DNA from: Bacillota bacterium | GTDB taxonomy: Bacteria; Bacillota; Clostridia; Christensenellales; UBA1242 | Direction of reading: 5' to 3' | Length of the DNA stretch: 20,580 nt | Assembly: GCA_009787915.1 (NCBI GenBank) | Contig: WQSK01000010.1 | Span: forward strand, 1-20,580 | Part shown: positions 1-5,682 of the stretch, piece after piece | Layout of the letters: the number at the start of each line of letters is the position of its first letter | How positions within the stretch are numbered: position 1 is the first letter of the stretch | The notes under the pieces: generated by a model | What the model was told of the DNA's origin: nothing | The model's database searches: none | Seen by the model: only the letters and a program-made list of their open reading frames with translations | Made by a program: the position numbers and the translations under genes

Positions 1-1
1 A

Positions 2-310
2 CAAGACAACACCCGATATCGTACAACCGCCGAAACTATTATTGGCCATGTGGTTAAGTATTTCAATATAAGGCACGATGATATCACAGGAAAACGTCGT
101 GTGCGCGAGTTTGTTGAACCACGAATGATTGCGATTTATCTGATTGCCGAACAGTTGGATTTGCCACTTATTAATATTGGGCAACTTGTCGGTGGGCGTG
201 ACCATACTACGGTCATGCACGCGCGGAACAAAATTGCTACCCAAGTCGAAACCGATGACAGAATTAAAAAAATTGTGCGCGATATCACAAAGATGATTGC
301 GAACGAGTAG
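2..310 (+). CDS. dnaA: Chromosomal replication initiator DnaA, C-terminal part (gene starts before the window)
   Basis: DnaA is the AAA+ initiator that binds DnaA boxes at oriC and opens the origin. Only about 102 C-terminal residues are visible. The frame is open from base 2, so the gene continues upstream. The segment is domain IV, the DNA-binding domain. It carries the family signature GGRDHTTVMHARNKI, in which the RDHTTV helix-turn-helix contacts the DnaA box, preceded by a helix reading PRMIAIYLIAEQL. The end is normal, TAG at 308-310. Its last 26 bases overlap the convergent HD-domain gene. dnaN, the usual next gene, is absent; rpmH and rnpA follow instead on the same strand. Identification is very secure; only the N-terminal domains are missing from view. 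Confidence 0.97.
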   Translation, partial: QDNTRYRTTAETIIGHVVKYFNIRHDDITGKRRVREFVEPRMIAIYLIAEQLDLPLINIGQLVGGRDHTTVMHARNKIATQVETDDRIKKIVRDITKMIANE

Positions 311-1070
311 AAAGTGAATCAGTAATTTGCTTGGCGAGTTCTTTTAGGGTTTTTCTATCTTCTTTGAAAAGGCGACTTTCCGAGGATTTGTACAGTTTCA
401 TAACCAAATCGTTTTTGACGAAGTAGTCTTTGGCGGCTTGGGTGTTTAAATCAAAAACATATGACATCCAAGCCAAAATTCCGTCCGCGATTGTAATGGC
501 TTTGTCTTTGCTTGCAAGACGTCCTTCGTTTGCGGAATCTATAGAACCTTGTGAAATGCCTGGGACAAGTTCGCCTTTGCCTGGTAATTCTGCACTGCCC
601 TTACTGTTGATAAGTTCGCGGACGATAGCAATTTTGTCGGCGTCACGGATAAGTTTCGCGTGGAACAATACATCAAAATCCCCGCACAGCGGAATACTGT
701 CGGTGCAGATTTCGTACTTGTTGTGGTTTTTGATAGCAAAACGAATAGCAGGGTAATACTCGGTTGGAATCGCAAAATGCTTGATGTATCCCTTGCCAAA
801 CAAAAGTTCGCACGCCCTATCTCCGTGGTCAAAAGATTTTTTGTCCCAAAAAGTTTCGTACTTTGCCCATTGTTCAAATCTTGCAAAGTCGTGCAACAAC
901 CCAATTAGTTGCGCCAAGAATTGGTTGCGGATATCAAGTTTAAGTTCTTTTGCCAACATGCCTGCCGCGCCCATGGTCATCAAAGAATGTTCATGCTTGC
1001 GTTTGATGCTTGGGATTTGCATGTCGAACGTCGATACGTATTTATTAAATTCATCTATTTGCTTTTGCAT
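285..1070 (-). CDS. HD-domain metal-dependent phosphohydrolase
   Basis: A 261-aa soluble protein of the HD superfamily, whose members hydrolyse phosphoester bonds in nucleotides or nucleic acids using bound metal ions. Visible ligand candidates in order are His26/His28 (KHEHS), the His60-Asp61 doublet in LLHDFARFE, His82 in FDHGD, His116 in KNHNKYE and Asp143/Asp145 in LIRDADK, which together make a complete HD core. No signal peptide or membrane segment is seen. The substrate cannot be told from sequence. The start at 1070 is favoured because a minus-strand promoter (TTGACT 1099-1104, TAAAGT 1076-1081) ends 5 bases before the ATG and no Shine-Dalgarno is present, which suggests a leaderless mRNA. 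Its stop codon lies inside the 3' end of dnaA, a 26-base convergent overlap. Confidence 0.88.
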   Translation of the reverse strand: MQKQIDEFNKYVSTFDMQIPSIKRKHEHSLMTMGAAGMLAKELKLDIRNQFLAQLIGLLHDFARFEQWAKYETFWDKKSFDHGDRACELLFGKGYIKHFAIPTEYYPAIRFAIKNHNKYEICTDSIPLCGDFDVLFHAKLIRDADKIAIVRELINSKGSAELPGKGELVPGISQGSIDSANEGRLASKDKAITIADGILAWMSYVFDLNTQAAKDYFVKNDLVMKLYKSSESRLFKEDRKTLKELAKQITDSLSTRSQSSL

Positions 1071-1072
1071 GC

Positions 1073-1104
1073 TTGACTTTAGCCAAAACTAAGTGTATAG
1101 TCAA
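1073..1104. promoter_or_regulatory. Two opposed promoters on the same 32 bp (rpmH rightward, HD gene leftward)
   Basis: Rightward: TTGACT 1073-1078, 17-bp spacer, TATAGT 1096-1101, giving a start near 1108 and a leader of about 60 nt to rpmH. Leftward: TTGACT (read as agtcaa 1099-1104), 17-bp spacer, TAAAGT (acttta 1076-1081). The -10 of each overlaps the -35 of the other, so RNA polymerase should not be able to use both at once. The hexamers and spacers are read directly; mutual exclusion is inference. Confidence 0.75.
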
Positions 1105-1168
1105 GGACTATATCGAAATCTTGCACAAGCGACAATCTTTCGATATGCCAAAACACGGAGGTTTTGTC

Positions 1169-1297
1169 ATGAAAAGAACTTATCAACCCAAAAAGCGCAG
1201 CAAAGCAAAGGTGCACGGTTTTCGTGCGCGTATGAAAACTACGGCTGGTCGTCGTGTCCTTAAAAGACGTCGTGCACGCGGACGCCACGAACTTTAA
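1169..1297 (+). CDS. rpmH: 50S ribosomal protein bL34
   Basis: A 42-aa highly basic protein of the large ribosomal subunit. It has the family hallmarks MKRTYQP at the start and KTTAGRRVLKRRRARGRHEL at the end, at the usual length (42-46 aa). The ATG at 1169 is preceded by a GGAGG-type Shine-Dalgarno at 1157-1161. The open frame extends upstream to 1073, but that extension lies in the promoter and leader and does not belong to L34. It is the first gene of a rpmH-rnpA pair (17-base gap), the standard arrangement that links ribosome and RNase P synthesis. It is transcribed from the TTGACT/TATAGT promoter at 1073-1101, which overlaps the promoter of the HD gene. Confidence 0.98.
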   Translation: MKRTYQPKKRSKAKVHGFRARMKTTAGRRVLKRRRARGRHEL

Positions 1298-1314
1298 TTT
1301 GCGGTGGGCATTTT

Positions 1315-1665
1315 ATGCTTGCGAAAAAGTACCGACTTAAAAAACGAAAAACGTTTACTTATATATACAAGCGCGGCAAGTCCTGTGGCGCGGATTGTTT
1401 GACGCTTGTTTTTGTTCCCTGCAAAATGAAAGACACCCCTATCCGCGTGGGATTTTCGGCGTCCAAAAAGGTGGGGAACTCGGTCAAACGTCACAGGGCT
1501 TCACGTATGATGAGGGAGGCAATCAAGGTTTTGCTCCCTCGGATGAAGCCCGACCATAATTATATTTTTGTTGCAAAAGAAGAAATCTTGAAAAAATCAT
1601 TGGACGAGATTACTAAGGCGTGCGAAAAGGTTTTGGCGAAACATGGGCTGTTATCGCCCAACTAA
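1315..1665 (+). CDS. rnpA: Ribonuclease P protein component
   Basis: The 116-aa protein cofactor of RNase P, which binds the catalytic RNA and the 5' leader of pre-tRNA during tRNA maturation. The N-terminus (KKYRLKKRKTFTYIYKRGK), the FSASKKVGNSVKRHRASRMMREA segment and the late YIFVAKEE strand match the family in order and length. The signature usually written RNR appears here as KRHR, so the central Asn is His. The rest of the basic helix is intact, so function is probably kept. It lies 17 bases after rpmH, with a weak purine-rich GGTGGG before the ATG. The 3' end overlaps the convergent XRE gene by 15 bases. yidD, often the next gene, is missing here. Confidence 0.95.
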   Translation: MLAKKYRLKKRKTFTYIYKRGKSCGADCLTLVFVPCKMKDTPIRVGFSASKKVGNSVKRHRASRMMREAIKVLLPRMKPDHNYIFVAKEEILKKSLDEITKACEKVLAKHGLLSPN

Positions 1666-1848
1666 TTCATCAAGTGTTATTTCAAAAACGTCTGAGATTT
1701 TTAATGCCATTTCAAGGGGTGGTACGCGACGACCTGCCTCGTAACTTTTATAGGTATATAAAGTGACTTGTAGTGCCTCCGCAACTTCGCGCTGGGTGAG
1801 TCCAGCATTTTGGCGGTGCTTTTTTAACAAAATTGGTAAAGTTTTCAT
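1651..1848 (-). CDS. Small XRE/Cro-type helix-turn-helix regulator
   Basis: A 65-aa protein consisting of little more than one HTH_3 domain. It has the pattern LLKKHRQNAGLTQREVAEAL followed by the recognition helix region (TLYTYKSYEAGRR), PPLEMALKISDVFEITLDEL and a stop. Such proteins bind short operators as dimers and usually act as repressors. A second in-frame ATG lies at 1857, and an open frame runs on to 2085, but that extension has no domain content and crosses the divergent small gene. A minus-strand promoter (TTGGCA 1882-1887, 16-bp spacer, TATACC 1860-1865) would start transcription near 1853, leaving a leader of about 5 nt before the ATG at 1848. It sits between rnpA and yidC, an unusual insertion into this core operon. 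Confidence 0.8.
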   Translation of the reverse strand: MKTLPILLKKHRQNAGLTQREVAEALQVTLYTYKSYEAGRRVPPLEMALKISDVFEITLDELVGR

Positions 1849-1857
1849 ACTTGACAT

Positions 1858-1880
1858 AAGGTATACGGAATGATACCCTT
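1858..1880. promoter_or_regulatory. Candidate operator between XRE regulator and divergent small gene
   Basis: An inverted repeat GGTAT (1860-1864), 8 bp, ATACC (1873-1877), extended by flanking AA and TT. It covers the leftward -10 (1860-1865) and lies between a rightward TTGACA (1851-1856) and a weak rightward -10 (TACCCT 1874-1879). This is where a repressor controlling both directions would bind. The repeat is seen directly; its link to the XRE protein is inference. Confidence 0.45.
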
Positions 1881-1931
1881 GTGCCAACTCGTGGAGTGGC
1901 GAACCGCCACCCTCGGAATCAGGAGGCTTTT

Positions 1932-2174
1932 GTGAAAGAAATTGAGAAACCCTTTTTGACCCAGTACTGTAATTTAATTTTGGAATGGCATTCAACAGGT
2001 CATACCATAGACACGGTTGGCGAGGCGCAACAAACATTGCTGTGTGAACTGCGCGAAAAAACAATTTTACAAAGCGGTCTAACATGGAACGAATTGGTAT
2101 TGATATCTTTGTGTCGAAAACACCGAATCTTCAACCGCGTCAACACATACGCACATAGCATTAAGATGTCTTGA
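1932..2174 (+). CDS. Small protein of unknown function (80 aa) divergent from XRE regulator
   Basis: I do not recognise this protein. The GTG start at 1932 is chosen because a perfect AGGAGG lies at 1921-1926 with 5-base spacing; the open frame itself begins further upstream at 1881. The 80-aa product is soluble, mixed-charge and predicted helical, with Cys and Trp residues and a basic stretch (LCRKHRIFNRV) near the C-terminus. The leader contains a perfect hairpin, GTGGCG-aac-CGCCAC, at 1896-1910. A CCTC (1911-1914) just after it could pair with GAGG of the Shine-Dalgarno. A rightward TTGACA at 1851-1856 may serve it. The divergent arrangement with the XRE gene suggests joint control. It could be a real small effector or a decayed gene. 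Confidence 0.55.
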   Translation: MKEIEKPFLTQYCNLILEWHSTGHTIDTVGEAQQTLLCELREKTILQSGLTWNELVLISLCRKHRIFNRVNTYAHSIKMS

Positions 2175-2200
2175 CTTTTTCCAAACAATATGGTTAACAT
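2171..2200 (+). promoter_or_regulatory. Promoter of yidC, placed for a leaderless mRNA
   Basis: TTGACT 2171-2176, 18-bp spacer, TAACAT 2195-2200. Exactly 6 bases separate the -10 from the GTG at 2207, so the expected +1 is the first base of the start codon. No Shine-Dalgarno is present upstream of the GTG. Confidence 0.55.
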
Positions 2201-2206
2201 TAAGTA

Positions 2207-3472
2207 GTGAGCAGTTTGTTTGTTTTGCTTAACGCAGTCGTAGAGTTCCCCGAGCGCGGTGCGGGTTGGTTCCCTTTTATTGGGGAGTTGGCTTATGCAC
2301 TTATCGGTGCGTTCCACGGTGGGGGTGCCATAAACTATGGTGTTGCGATAATATTCTTTTCTATTATATTGAAACTCATTTTGTCGCCCCTTGATATTTT
2401 GCTTAAATACTTCACCAAAAAGAATTCGCGCTTTATGGCAAAAATCAAACCTGAAGAGGACGCAATCCGCGAACAGTACGCAGGCGACTTTATGAAGATG
2501 TCACAGGCAAGGAGTGCTTTGTTCAAAAAACATGGTTACAAGCCTGGCGGGTTTGCGTTGTTTTCGCTCCTTAATATATTTATCGTTATCTCGGTTTTCA
2601 TGTCGGTGTTTTTGTCTTTGCAAGCCGTCGCCACGCACAACGTTCGCTTAATGGCACAAGACCTCCAAGCCGTCTACCAAGAATATCGTATTGAGGGTGC
2701 CGCGGGTGAAGAAGAACGTTTTCGCGAGGGTTTCGCTGAATCACTAAACGAAGTTTACAGAAATAGAAATGTTCGCTTTTTGTGGATTGGGAACATGTGG
2801 CGTCAAGATGTTCCGTGGGTAGGGACGATTCTAACCGTAGATGAATACGCGAATGGTGTGAACTGGGAGGAAACAACATATGTGAATTACGATATGCTGT
2901 ATGTGTCCGAGTACGACAACAAAAACTCTCTCCGCGCATCAATTGTTAGGGAGCAATGGGAAACAATCGTAGAGCATTTAGACCCCGAGTTTGACCGCCC
3001 TTGGAACGGGTTGCTGATTTTGGTCTTGTTGGCAGGTGTATCGTCGTGGCTGACGGCATTCCTTATGCAAAAGTTCCAGAAAAAAGCAAAAGATAAAACT
3101 CCAGAAGCGACGGTCAAGCCCGAGGAAAAAGTTCATCTTTCCGTGCGGGATGCGCGGTCTGATTCTGCAAGGCAACAAATGCCGCAAATTGACCCAGCAA
3201 AAATCGGGCGCATTATGTTGTTTGTAATGCCTGCGATTATGGTTTTCTTTGCTATGCAAAACACGGCGGCTCTGGCTATTTACATTATTACGAACTCTTT
3301 GGTACAATCATTGTTGGCGTTTGGTCTTAATAGGCCTATTGATAAATTCCTTGATTGGCAAGAAAAACGCAAGAAGGAGCGCGGTGGGGACACAGAACCT
3401 GTTGCGGATACCGAGGGTGGCACGATAAACCCACACGCCAAATATTTTAAAACTAAGAGAGGGAAGAAATGA
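2207..3472 (+). CDS. yidC: Membrane protein insertase YidC/Oxa1 with enlarged extracytoplasmic insert
   Basis: Inserts and folds inner-membrane proteins, alone or with SecYEG. The 421-aa protein has a Firmicutes-type layout. TM1 is at about 41-67 (INYGVAIIFFSIILKLILSPL) with Lys56 at the position of the usual hydrophilic-groove Arg. A charged cytoplasmic hairpin (70-110) follows, then TM2 (about 117-140), an extracytoplasmic segment (140-265), TM3 (265-290), TM4/TM5 (about 335-380) and a basic tail ending TKRGKK. The insert holds the conserved FLWIGNMW motif but is far longer than normal and rich in acidic and aromatic residues. There is no lipoprotein signal. GTG start with no Shine-Dalgarno; the promoter suggests a leaderless mRNA. 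The last 4 bases overlap jag, indicating coupled translation. Confidence 0.93.
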   Translation: MSSLFVLLNAVVEFPERGAGWFPFIGELAYALIGAFHGGGAINYGVAIIFFSIILKLILSPLDILLKYFTKKNSRFMAKIKPEEDAIREQYAGDFMKMSQARSALFKKHGYKPGGFALFSLLNIFIVISVFMSVFLSLQAVATHNVRLMAQDLQAVYQEYRIEGAAGEEERFREGFAESLNEVYRNRNVRFLWIGNMWRQDVPWVGTILTVDEYANGVNWEETTYVNYDMLYVSEYDNKNSLRASIVREQWETIVEHLDPEFDRPWNGLLILVLLAGVSSWLTAFLMQKFQKKAKDKTPEATVKPEEKVHLSVRDARSDSARQQMPQIDPAKIGRIMLFVMPAIMVFFAMQNTAALAIYIITNSLVQSLLAFGLNRPIDKFLDWQEKRKKERGGDTEPVADTEGGTINPHAKYFKTKRGKK

Positions 3473-4344
3473 AACAAATCGAAGTAAAAGCAAAATCAGT
3501 ACACGAAGCAATCGAGGAGGCGGCCGAAAAACTTGGTGTCAGTCAAGACGAGTTGAACGTTGAAGTTTTGTCACAAGGTGGTATGTTCGGAAAGGCCAAG
3601 ATTTTGGCTTCCGTAAAAGAGGATGTTAAGACGAAAAAGGTTGCTGAGGCAGAACCAGTCGCGAAACCAGTTGTGTCGGACTCACCCGCGCCTACGAAAC
3701 TCGCGAACGCAGACGAATCCAAACCAAGTAAAAAGGACAAGTCTGTCCTTAAAACCCCCGTCGCCGACGCGACACCCCCTTTACAAAAGGGGGAATTACC
3801 CAAAGAGCCAAAAAAAGTTGTTGAAAAGAAAGAGGTTGTGAGTTCTGTGTCTGGGGTTTCAAAAACAGGCGGGAAATTTGCGGTGACGACTGCGTTTGTT
3901 AAAAAACTGTTAGAATTGCTGGAAACAGGTTCCGAGGTCAACGCGGTTGAGGCGGATGACGCATACAATATCAATGTTGACGGCGGTCAAGTTGGGAAAC
4001 TTATTGGCAAGGGCGGCGTCACGATGAACGCGATTCAAACACTTGTTACCAGTATCGGGATTTCAAACTCTGGCGGAGATTCAAAACGTGTTTATGTCAA
4101 CATCGGTGATTACCGTGAAAAGCGCGGTGACAGTTTGCAATCGCTCGCACAAAAAAAAGCCGAATATGTAAAACGTACGGGTCGGTTTGTGAAACTTGAA
4201 CCTATGAATGCGAAAGACCGCGCGATTGTACACAGCGCACTGTCTGGGGTCGAGGGTATCAAAACATACAGCACAGGTCGCGACCCATTCCGTTGCTTGT
4301 GTATTTCGGTTGCGGATAAAAACGAAAAGTCAGACAGCGAATAA
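3469..4344 (+). CDS. jag: RNA-binding protein Jag/KhpB (Jag-N, KH and R3H domains)
   Basis: A single-strand RNA-binding protein that, with KhpA in other Gram-positives, tunes cell-wall and division genes. It is encoded directly after yidC in most Bacillota. The 291-aa product has a Jag-N domain (residues 1-50), a low-complexity Lys/Pro/Ala linker (50-140), a KH domain with the GKLIGKGG loop (about 175-183), and a C-terminal R3H domain with the R-x3-H core in DRAIVHSAL. The ATG overlaps the yidC stop by four bases, and a GAGGGA Shine-Dalgarno lies in the yidC tail. The linker contains an in-frame palindromic repeat (residues 95-111, TPPLQKGELP). The operon's terminator appears to lie downstream inside the convergent gene. 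Confidence 0.95.
   Translation: MKQIEVKAKSVHEAIEEAAEKLGVSQDELNVEVLSQGGMFGKAKILASVKEDVKTKKVAEAEPVAKPVVSDSPAPTKLANADESKPSKKDKSVLKTPVADATPPLQKGELPKEPKKVVEKKEVVSSVSGVSKTGGKFAVTTAFVKKLLELLETGSEVNAVEADDAYNINVDGGQVGKLIGKGGVTMNAIQTLVTSIGISNSGGDSKRVYVNIGDYREKRGDSLQSLAQKKAEYVKRTGRFVKLEPMNAKDRAIVHSALSGVEGIKTYSTGRDPFRCLCISVADKNEKSDSE
3751..3801 (-). repeat. In-frame palindromic repeat unit inside the jag linker
   Basis: Read on the minus strand, the unit is a palindrome (CCCCCTTT, 3-base loop, AAAGGGGG), then TG, then a small hairpin (GTCGC-GCGAC type), then GGGGGTTTT. On the plus strand the pieces are CCCCC 3755-3759, GTCGC 3760-3764 / GCGAC 3769-3773 and CCCCCTTT 3775-3782 / AAAGGGGG 3786-3793. It matches the addA copies at 16829-16975 and 17827-17883. 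It adds 17 codons without a stop or frameshift. Confidence 0.85.
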
Positions 4345-4357
4345 TTTGCATCTTTAA

Positions 4358-5080
4358 TTAGACATCAATAGTTTCTGTGTCTAAAAATCTTAAGCCCTTG
4401 CGTAAAAGCAGGGGCTTTTTGCGCGCTGTTGCCTCGTCATTGTGTTTTTTGATTTTATCGAGGGCGTCAAGGAATTCTAATTCGTCCTTTGCGTCGAGTT
4501 CTGGCTTTTCATATTTATCGGCGTTTTGTTTGTGGAGTTCACGTACTTTCGCGACCTCGTCATTGTTGGCAAGGTTTCTGACTATTGTTGCTGCGTCCTT
4601 TGTCCATGTGAAAATGGTTTCAAAGTCATCCTCGGTGATGGTTTCGCTTTCGTTTTTTGTTCCAGCCATGGTATCGAATACAATGTCATTGCGTACAAAG
4701 CCATGACCAGCGACAAAAAATTTGTGTTTTAACAAGATTTTACTTTCCCCTGTTTTGTTAGCATACGAAAAGGGGATTTCCAGTTCTTTGCCTACGCCGT
4801 CGCTCTCTAGCCATGTGACTTTGTGATTTGTTACCCTTGCATCTGCATCGGTTTCAATTTGGACCTTTATCCCATCTATGTGGCTTTCCACTATGACGTC
4901 ACCATTCATGATGGGCAAAGCCTCCCATTCGCACAAATCCTGAATTGCCAAAGCAAGTTGCGCTCCACCACGGGTGATTTCTCTAGGCACTTTTTGCTTG
5001 CCGCATCCGTTGCAAGTGTGAACACCGAATGTGGGTTGGTGTGACTCTGGGGTTATTGTTACAATTTCATCGTTCTTCAT
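4358..5080 (-). CDS. Unknown 240-aa protein with a single CxxC pair
   Basis: I do not recognise a family. The protein has an N-terminal CNGCGKQKVPREI segment (around residues 22-34) resembling half of a zinc ribbon, then a mainly beta-looking middle, and a charged helical C-terminal third rich in Lys, Asp and Glu (ELHKQNADKYEKPELDAKDEL onward), probably partly coiled. No signal peptide or membrane segment is present. The start at 5080 is chosen over the longer frame (to 5203) because a minus-strand promoter TTGACA 5111-5116, 17-bp spacer, TAGGCT 5088-5093 ends 7 bases before this ATG; the longer version would run through both divergent promoters. No Shine-Dalgarno. Its 3' end carries the jag terminator on the other strand. 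A lone CxxC could bind metal only in a dimer or with other ligands. Confidence 0.7.
   Translation of the reverse strand: MKNDEIVTITPESHQPTFGVHTCNGCGKQKVPREITRGGAQLALAIQDLCEWEALPIMNGDVIVESHIDGIKVQIETDADARVTNHKVTWLESDGVGKELEIPFSYANKTGESKILLKHKFFVAGHGFVRNDIVFDTMAGTKNESETITEDDFETIFTWTKDAATIVRNLANNDEVAKVRELHKQNADKYEKPELDAKDELEFLDALDKIKKHNDEATARKKPLLLRKGLRFLDTETIDV
4392..4420 (+). terminator. Terminator for the yidC-jag transcript, embedded in the convergent gene
   Basis: Stem GCCCTTGC (4394-4401), loop gtaaaa, GCAGGGGC (4408-4415) with one G-T pair, then five T (4416-4420). It lies about 50 bases past the jag stop and inside the last codons of the minus-strand gene, where it encodes a KKPLLLRKGL segment. 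Confidence 0.75.
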
Positions 5081-5087
5081 TGTGAAC

Positions 5088-5154
5088 AGCCTAGCACAAA
5101 AAGTTGCAATTGTCAAATTCGGTATTGACATTTTCCTGGGGGGGGGTGTACATT
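5088..5154. promoter_or_regulatory. Divergent promoters, the rightward one with a nine-G run in its spacer
   Basis: Leftward: TTGACA (tgtcaa 5111-5116), 17 bp, TAGGCT (agccta 5088-5093), 7 bases to the ATG at 5080. Rightward: TTGACA 5125-5130, 18-bp spacer, TACATT 5149-5154, 5 bases to the ATG at 5160. The two -35 boxes are 8 bp apart and form an inverted repeat. The rightward spacer contains G9 (5138-5146). Loss of one G would give the optimal 17-bp spacing, as in known phase-variable promoters. Only the 5160 gene would be affected. Confidence 0.7.
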
Positions 5155-5159
5155 TTTGT

Positions 5160-5639
5160 ATGAGCAAAAACCCAAAATACAATCCAGACGAGTTAATCAG
5201 CAAAGTCGCAATGCCCCGAAACCATTTGGCATCAGAGCAATATTACTCTGGTACAGGTGACAACAGTTATTGGCCTGGAGATTATTCTGGCACAGACGGT
5301 TTTACATCCTGCGGGGCAATCATGGCATCGAACGAGCGTTTGGGCGAATTAAAAGAAGAACATCACGCACTCGAAACCATTAACTTTCACTTGCATGGAC
5401 TTGGCAAGCCGTTTTTCTTTGACTCCCGAAAAGAGAGTGCTCCGCAAGATTTTGTTGAGGAAGTCGAGGCGTGGGAGGCAAAACTTGTGGATGCGCGCGA
5501 CAACGTGATTTCGGTTGACCCAAAAAAACTTTCAAAACAACAAAGGGTTGAACGCAAACACGTTATTCAAAACGTGATTGGTTCGCTTGACCCTGACTAT
5601 TACGAAGACCCAAATCGTTATATTTGCCCGCACCCGTAA
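5160..5639 (+). CDS. Unknown 159-aa protein behind a poly-G promoter
   Basis: Function not recognised. The protein is soluble, has no signal peptide, and falls in two parts. The N-terminal half is rich in Ser, Tyr, Gly and Asp (SEQYYSGTGDNSYWPGDYSG). The C-terminal half is helical and charged (FVEEVEAWEAKLVDARDNV, KKLSKQQRVERKHVIQNVIG) and ends in DPDYYEDPNRYICPHP. The ATG at 5160 is chosen because the rightward promoter ends 5 bases before it. The longer open frame from 5031 would cover the leftward gene's promoter and start. It is the first of a pair with the 77-aa gene at 5683, which has its own promoter. The G9 tract in its promoter suggests switchable expression, which would fit a surface, defence or interaction role, but that is inference. 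Confidence 0.65.
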   Translation: MSKNPKYNPDELISKVAMPRNHLASEQYYSGTGDNSYWPGDYSGTDGFTSCGAIMASNERLGELKEEHHALETINFHLHGLGKPFFFDSRKESAPQDFVEEVEAWEAKLVDARDNVISVDPKKLSKQQRVERKHVIQNVIGSLDPDYYEDPNRYICPHP

Positions 5640-5647
5640 CTTGGGGA

Positions 5648-5676
5648 TTGACAAATACATGATTTTATGATATTAT
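5648..5676 (+). promoter_or_regulatory. Promoter placed for a leaderless mRNA of the 77-aa gene
   Basis: TTGACA 5648-5653, 17-bp spacer, TATTAT 5671-5676 with an extended TGA before it, then 6 bases to the ATG at 5683. The predicted +1 falls on the A of the start codon. No Shine-Dalgarno is present. Confidence 0.8.
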
Positions 5677-5682
5677 AAACAC

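Noticed and set aside
1849..2085. XRE gene extended to 144 aa
   Set aside because: The extra N-terminal part has no domain, crosses the XRE promoter and overlaps the small gene with a good Shine-Dalgarno.
3543..3974. 143-aa minus-strand frame opposite jag
   Set aside because: Ser/Thr-rich antisense of the Lys/Ala/Pro linker; jag is certain.
5081..5203. N-terminal extension of the 4358 minus gene to 5203 and of the 5160 gene back to 5031
   Set aside because: Both extensions run over the two divergent promoters and show no protein-like composition.
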